Below, one piece after another: positions 8,357-10,422 of a DNA stretch of 10,422 nucleotides; within the stretch, counting starts at the first letter, position 1, and each line of letters starts with the position of its first letter. This stretch comes from Elusimicrobia bacterium RIFCSPLOWO2_01_FULL_54_10 (GTDB taxonomy: Bacteria; Elusimicrobiota; Elusimicrobia; 2-02-FULL-39-32): assembly GCA_001799975.1 (NCBI GenBank), contig MGUQ01000027.1, positions 4,882-15,303 on the forward strand. Direction: 5' to 3'. The notes below the pieces were generated by a model that did not search any database, was not told where the DNA came from, and saw only the letters and a program-made list of their open reading frames with translations. A program made the translations under genes and the position numbers.

Positions 8357-8841
8357 TTGAGGCTTTTAAGGAAGTCTTGGAGAGCGTCTTCCTGGACTTT
8401 TTTGTCGATGGTGCGCTTCACAATCTTCTCCGCAATCTCCATGGACAGAGCGCCTAGCTCCGTGCGCAGTTCGCGCGATATTTTTTCCTTCTCCGCTTCG
8501 AGCTCCGCCAGAGTTTTATCGTGGATTTTCCGGGCTTGGGCCTCCGCGTCTTTCAGGATGGTCTCGCGGGCCTGCGCGCCTGTCTTTTCGGCTTCGGCGA
8601 GGAGAGCACGGGCACGCGCTTCAATGCCGGTGAGCTGGGCTTCATAATCCGTCTTGATGCGCTCCATCTCCGCGCGGTTTTTTTCCGCGGCTTCAATGTC
8701 GGCCTTGATCTTGCCTTCGCGGTCGTCGAGAGATTTTAAGAGCGGCCCCCAGGCCACTTTTTTAAGGATCATGACCATCACCAAAAAAGTGATGATGGTC
8801 CAGATCATAAGCCCGAGATCGGGCTTAAGAAGGGTGTCCAC
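8353..8841 (-). CDS. atpF: F1Fo ATP synthase b subunit
   Basis: Peripheral-stalk subunit, 162 residues, normal length. One membrane helix near the N-terminus (about 9-27) is followed by WGPLLKSLDDREGKIKADIE (31-50), the typical start of the stalk, then a long charged Ala/Glu/Lys-rich helix to the C-terminus that dimerises and reaches delta. The start codon is GTG at 8841-8839, with AAGGA 7 bases upstream; no ATG is available before the membrane helix. It begins 9 bases after the atpE stop and its TGA overlaps the GTG of atpH. Only one b-type gene is present, so the stalk is likely a homodimer. Confidence 0.96.
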   Translation of the reverse strand: MDTLLKPDLGLMIWTIITFLVMVMILKKVAWGPLLKSLDDREGKIKADIEAAEKNRAEMERIKTDYEAQLTGIEARARALLAEAEKTGAQARETILKDAEAQARKIHDKTLAELEAEKEKISRELRTELGALSMEIAEKIVKRTIDKKVQEDALQDFLKSLK

Positions 8842-8850
8842 TTAAATTCC

Positions 8851-9135
8851 TTAGTGAGCCGCTTGAGAGGTGGGAGCCGCTTCGGGCGCTCCGCCTTTTG
8901 GGAGACCCAAGTTCAACGCCACCAGCAGGCATATCACCAGAGCGAAAAATCCCAAGCCTTCAATGAGCGCCGCGGGAATGATCATCGAGGTTCTCAACGC
9001 GCCTGCCGCTTCCGGCTGCCGCGCCGTGCCTTCCAATGCCGCTGCCGCCAGCCGCGCAATTCCGAACGCCGCGCCCAGCATGCAAAGCCCCGCTCCCAAT
9101 CCTGCTCCCAAGTATCCTAGTCCTAAGTATGTCAT
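8851..9135 (-). CDS. atpE: F1Fo ATP synthase c subunit (proteolipid)
   Basis: Forms the membrane rotor ring. A 94-residue helical hairpin: TM1 about 5-33, polar loop with the signature ARQPE (38-42), TM2 about 50-77. The ion-carrying carboxylate is E59 in ALIEGLGFF. At positions equivalent to the Na+ ligands of Ilyobacter c (Q32, S66, T67, Y70) this protein has I26, G60, L61 and F64, so proton coupling is predicted. After TM2 there is an extra Ala/Pro-rich tail (about 79-94) that most c subunits lack. The ATG at 9135 has a full GGAGG six bases upstream, the best ribosome site in the operon, fitting the need for many c copies per complex. Confidence 0.97.
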   Translation of the reverse strand: MTYLGLGYLGAGLGAGLCMLGAAFGIARLAAAALEGTARQPEAAGALRTSMIIPAALIEGLGFFALVICLLVALNLGLPKGGAPEAAPTSQAAH

Positions 9136-9141
9136 GTGTGT

Positions 9142-9146
9142 CCTCC
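9142..9146 (-). promoter_or_regulatory. Strong atpE Shine-Dalgarno
   Basis: GGAGG on the minus strand, 6 bases before the ATG, in a 28-base gap after atpB. atpE is the only Fo structural gene with its own spacer and an optimal site, whereas atpB, atpF and atpH overlap or follow closely with weaker sites. In E. coli atpE is likewise translated more strongly than its neighbours. Confidence 0.7.
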
Positions 9147-9163
9147 TGTTAGTTTATGATGAA

Positions 9164-9925
9164 TCAGTGTTCAGGGTGAACGGCCGACCCCACAAACAAA
9201 GCAGTCAGAAACGTGAAAATGAATGCTTGTAGGGGAACGACGATCACCAGTTCGAGAAAATAGATAAAGAGGGACATGGCCACGGAAAGTCCCGCCGTGC
9301 CCAAGCCCACCCAGGGGTTGATGGCGCCAAAAATAAAGATGAGCCCCAAGAAAGCCAGAATCACGATGTGACCGGCGATCATGTTCATAAAAAGACGGAT
9401 GGAGAGCGCGAAAGTTTTAGTGAGATAGCCTAAAAGTTCGATGGGGAACATGAGGGGAATGAGCCAGGTGGGCAGACCCGAAGGCACAATGCTCTTAACA
9501 TAGTGCCCAAAACCCTGCTCGCGAATGCCCGCAATGTGAATGAGAAAAAAAGTGCAGAGCGACAAAGCAGCGGTGACCGCGATGTTGCCTGTGGCGGTTG
9601 CGCTTCCGGGAATGAGCCCGATCAAGTTCAAAACCAGAATAAAAAAGAACAGGGTTAAAAAATAATGGAGATATTTTTTACCGTGCGAGCCGAGCGCTTT
9701 CAACACCACTTCGTCCCGGATATAAATGACTATGGCCTCCAAAAGAAGCTGGAGACGGCGGGGCTTGAAAAGCCGCAGAGACGCAAAAATGGCCAGGAGC
9801 AGGGCCGAGCCGATCCAAAGCATGAGAAGGTGTTTTGTAAAAGAAAACTGGATGCCGCCAATGGTGGCCAGAGTGGCGAAGGAATGGTCCAGGATGTGGT
9901 GTTCTAAAACTTCTTTAAAGTCCAT
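9164..9925 (-). CDS. atpB: F1Fo ATP synthase a subunit
   Basis: Membrane stator of Fo, 253 residues, providing the two proton half-channels next to the c ring. The essential arginine (R210 in E. coli) is R177 in the motif TFALSIRLFMNMIAGH (171-186). E163 in FPIELLGYLTK and the C-terminal segment LVIVVPLQAFIFTFLTALF are also conserved. At least five hydrophobic helices are visible. The ATG at 9925 lies 22 bases inside the upstream small membrane gene, with no strong Shine-Dalgarno, so coupled translation is likely. Length and motifs are normal. Confidence 0.97.
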   Translation of the reverse strand: MDFKEVLEHHILDHSFATLATIGGIQFSFTKHLLMLWIGSALLLAIFASLRLFKPRRLQLLLEAIVIYIRDEVVLKALGSHGKKYLHYFLTLFFFILVLNLIGLIPGSATATGNIAVTAALSLCTFFLIHIAGIREQGFGHYVKSIVPSGLPTWLIPLMFPIELLGYLTKTFALSIRLFMNMIAGHIVILAFLGLIFIFGAINPWVGLGTAGLSVAMSLFIYFLELVIVVPLQAFIFTFLTALFVGSAVHPEH

Positions 9926-10179
9926 TGGATTTCAACCAGATTGATGAGGAAGGTGACCGCGGCCATCGAGAGCAGAACAGAGGGAATGTGAGCGAGCGGA
10001 CGGTTCAATAGGAAAATAAAAACTCCAAAAAGCCCTGCCAGCTTCCAGAGCATGCCGCCGAAAAAAGCTCCGTAAAAAATCTTGTCCTTGCGCCCGGCCG
10101 CCCAGCGCAGAAGCAAAAATGCCAGCCCCCCGTTAACCAGGGCCAGGACGCTTCCTAAGAGCAGGCCTTTAGCGATCAT
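9904..10179 (-). CDS. Small membrane protein, probable AtpI-family (ATP-synt_I) assembly factor
   Basis: A 91-residue protein with three hydrophobic helices (about 4-24, 34-57, 65-85). The start GLLLGSVLALVNGGLAFLLLRW, with an Asn (N16) in the first helix followed by a charged loop, resembles ATP-synt_I family proteins encoded just before atpB in many bacteria. Those proteins are thought to help c-ring assembly or Mg2+ supply. The match is by pattern only and the protein is a little short for the family. It overlaps the upstream atpZ-like gene by 11 bases and atpB by 22, placing it firmly in the operon. Confidence 0.6.
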   Translation of the reverse strand: MIAKGLLLGSVLALVNGGLAFLLLRWAAGRKDKIFYGAFFGGMLWKLAGLFGVFIFLLNRPLAHIPSVLLSMAAVTFLINLVEIQWTLKKF

Positions 10180-10360
10180 TATTTTTTATTTGCTTTAAAA
10201 ATGAATAAAAACCGATGATAAAACCCAATGCCGACCCTCCCAGGGTGCAGAAGGGCATGGTGCCGAACTTCTTGTCCAAAAAATACCCCAGGAAAATGCC
10301 GCTGAGGATGGCTGTAGCCAGCTGAAGGCCGATGCCGAGGTACTTCGCGTATTGGGGCAA
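10169..10360 (-). CDS. atpZ: AtpZ/AtpI-like small membrane protein, first gene of the atp operon
   Basis: A 63-residue helical hairpin matching the AtpZ (ATPase_gene1) family: YLGIGLQLATAILSGIFLGY, then FLDKKFGT (27-34), then a second helix ending LGFIIGFYSFLKQI (45-58). The GxxxGYxLDxxxG pattern is characteristic. In Bacillus, AtpZ and AtpI form a membrane complex linked to Mg2+/Ca2+ transport and synthase function, and here the two neighbours overlap by 11 bases. The start is TTG at 10360-10358: an in-frame TGA lies 24-22 bases upstream and no ATG or GTG is available. No Shine-Dalgarno precedes it, and the predicted promoter ends only 7 bases before it. Confidence 0.85.
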   Translation of the reverse strand: MPQYAKYLGIGLQLATAILSGIFLGYFLDKKFGTMPFCTLGGSALGFIIGFYSFLKQIKNNDR

Positions 10361-10367
10361 GCTTGAA

Positions 10368-10396
10368 ATGTTACAAAATGCTCAAAATGATTTCAA
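10368..10396 (-). promoter_or_regulatory. Candidate sigma70-type promoter for the atp operon
   Basis: On the minus strand, TTGAAA (10396-10391, 5 of 6 to the consensus -35) is followed after exactly 17 bases by TAACAT (10373-10368, 4 of 6 to the -10). It is in the AT-rich 62-base stretch upstream of the first gene, where an operon promoter is expected. Transcription would start around 10360-10363, at or next to the TTG start codon. The remainder of 10361-10422 shows no gene, terminator or further signal I can support. Confidence 0.5.
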
Positions 10397-10422
10397 TTCG
10401 AGTAATCAGGCAGTATCTAAAA

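Noticed and set aside
8851..9135. Na+-coupled c ring, considered because the ion carrier is Glu as in Na+ enzymes.
   Set aside because: The other Na+ ligands (Gln in TM1, Ser/Thr after the Glu, Tyr) are replaced by Ile, Gly, Leu and Phe; Glu alone is common in proton-type rings.

Overview
The window is almost wholly one leftward (minus-strand) transcription unit encoding a complete bacterial F1Fo ATP synthase. It contains two non-canonical insertions and has a repeat protein at its tail. Reading from right (5') to left (3'), the order is atpZ-like, atpI-like, atpB (a), atpE (c), atpF (b), atpH (delta), atpA (alpha), [HldD-type sugar-nucleotide epimerase], atpG (gamma), atpD (beta), [membrane sensor histidine kinase, twin-receiver response regulator], atpC (epsilon), [exported TPR/HEAT-repeat protein, running off the left edge]. 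Nearly all junctions overlap or are separated by fewer than 30 bases. The only non-coding stretch of note is the 62 bases at the right edge, which carry a good promoter candidate.

All eight structural subunits are present and look functional. The Walker A motifs in alpha and beta, the beta catalytic glutamate and DELSEED loop, the alpha arginine finger, the essential arginine of a and the proton-carrying glutamate of c are all visible. The c-ring lacks the residues of the Na+ type, so proton coupling is the better prediction. The delta subunit is unusually short (139 residues): its C-terminal domain is normal, but the N-terminal helical bundle appears to have lost roughly 40 residues in the middle.

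The unusual part is the cargo. A 308-residue ADP-glycero-manno-heptose 6-epimerase relative (LPS core sugar pathway) sits exactly between the stop of atpA and the start of atpG, with the same 9-bp TAACATGGC sequence at both junctions. A histidine kinase with a periplasmic sensor region and a response regulator made only of two receiver domains sit between atpD and atpC. The atpC Shine-Dalgarno and start lie inside the 3' end of the regulator gene, so the signalling genes are wired into the operon. The final gene encodes an exported HEAT-repeat protein with no canonical start codon in a position that keeps its signal peptide.

Organism: a Gram-negative (diderm) bacterium, inferred from the heptose epimerase. 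The compact delta, the twin-receiver regulator and the exported HEAT-repeat protein are reminiscent of uncultured lineages such as Omnitrophota or Elusimicrobiota. That placement is a guess from gene style, not something the window proves. No RNA genes, insertion sequences, CRISPR arrays or clear terminators were seen.
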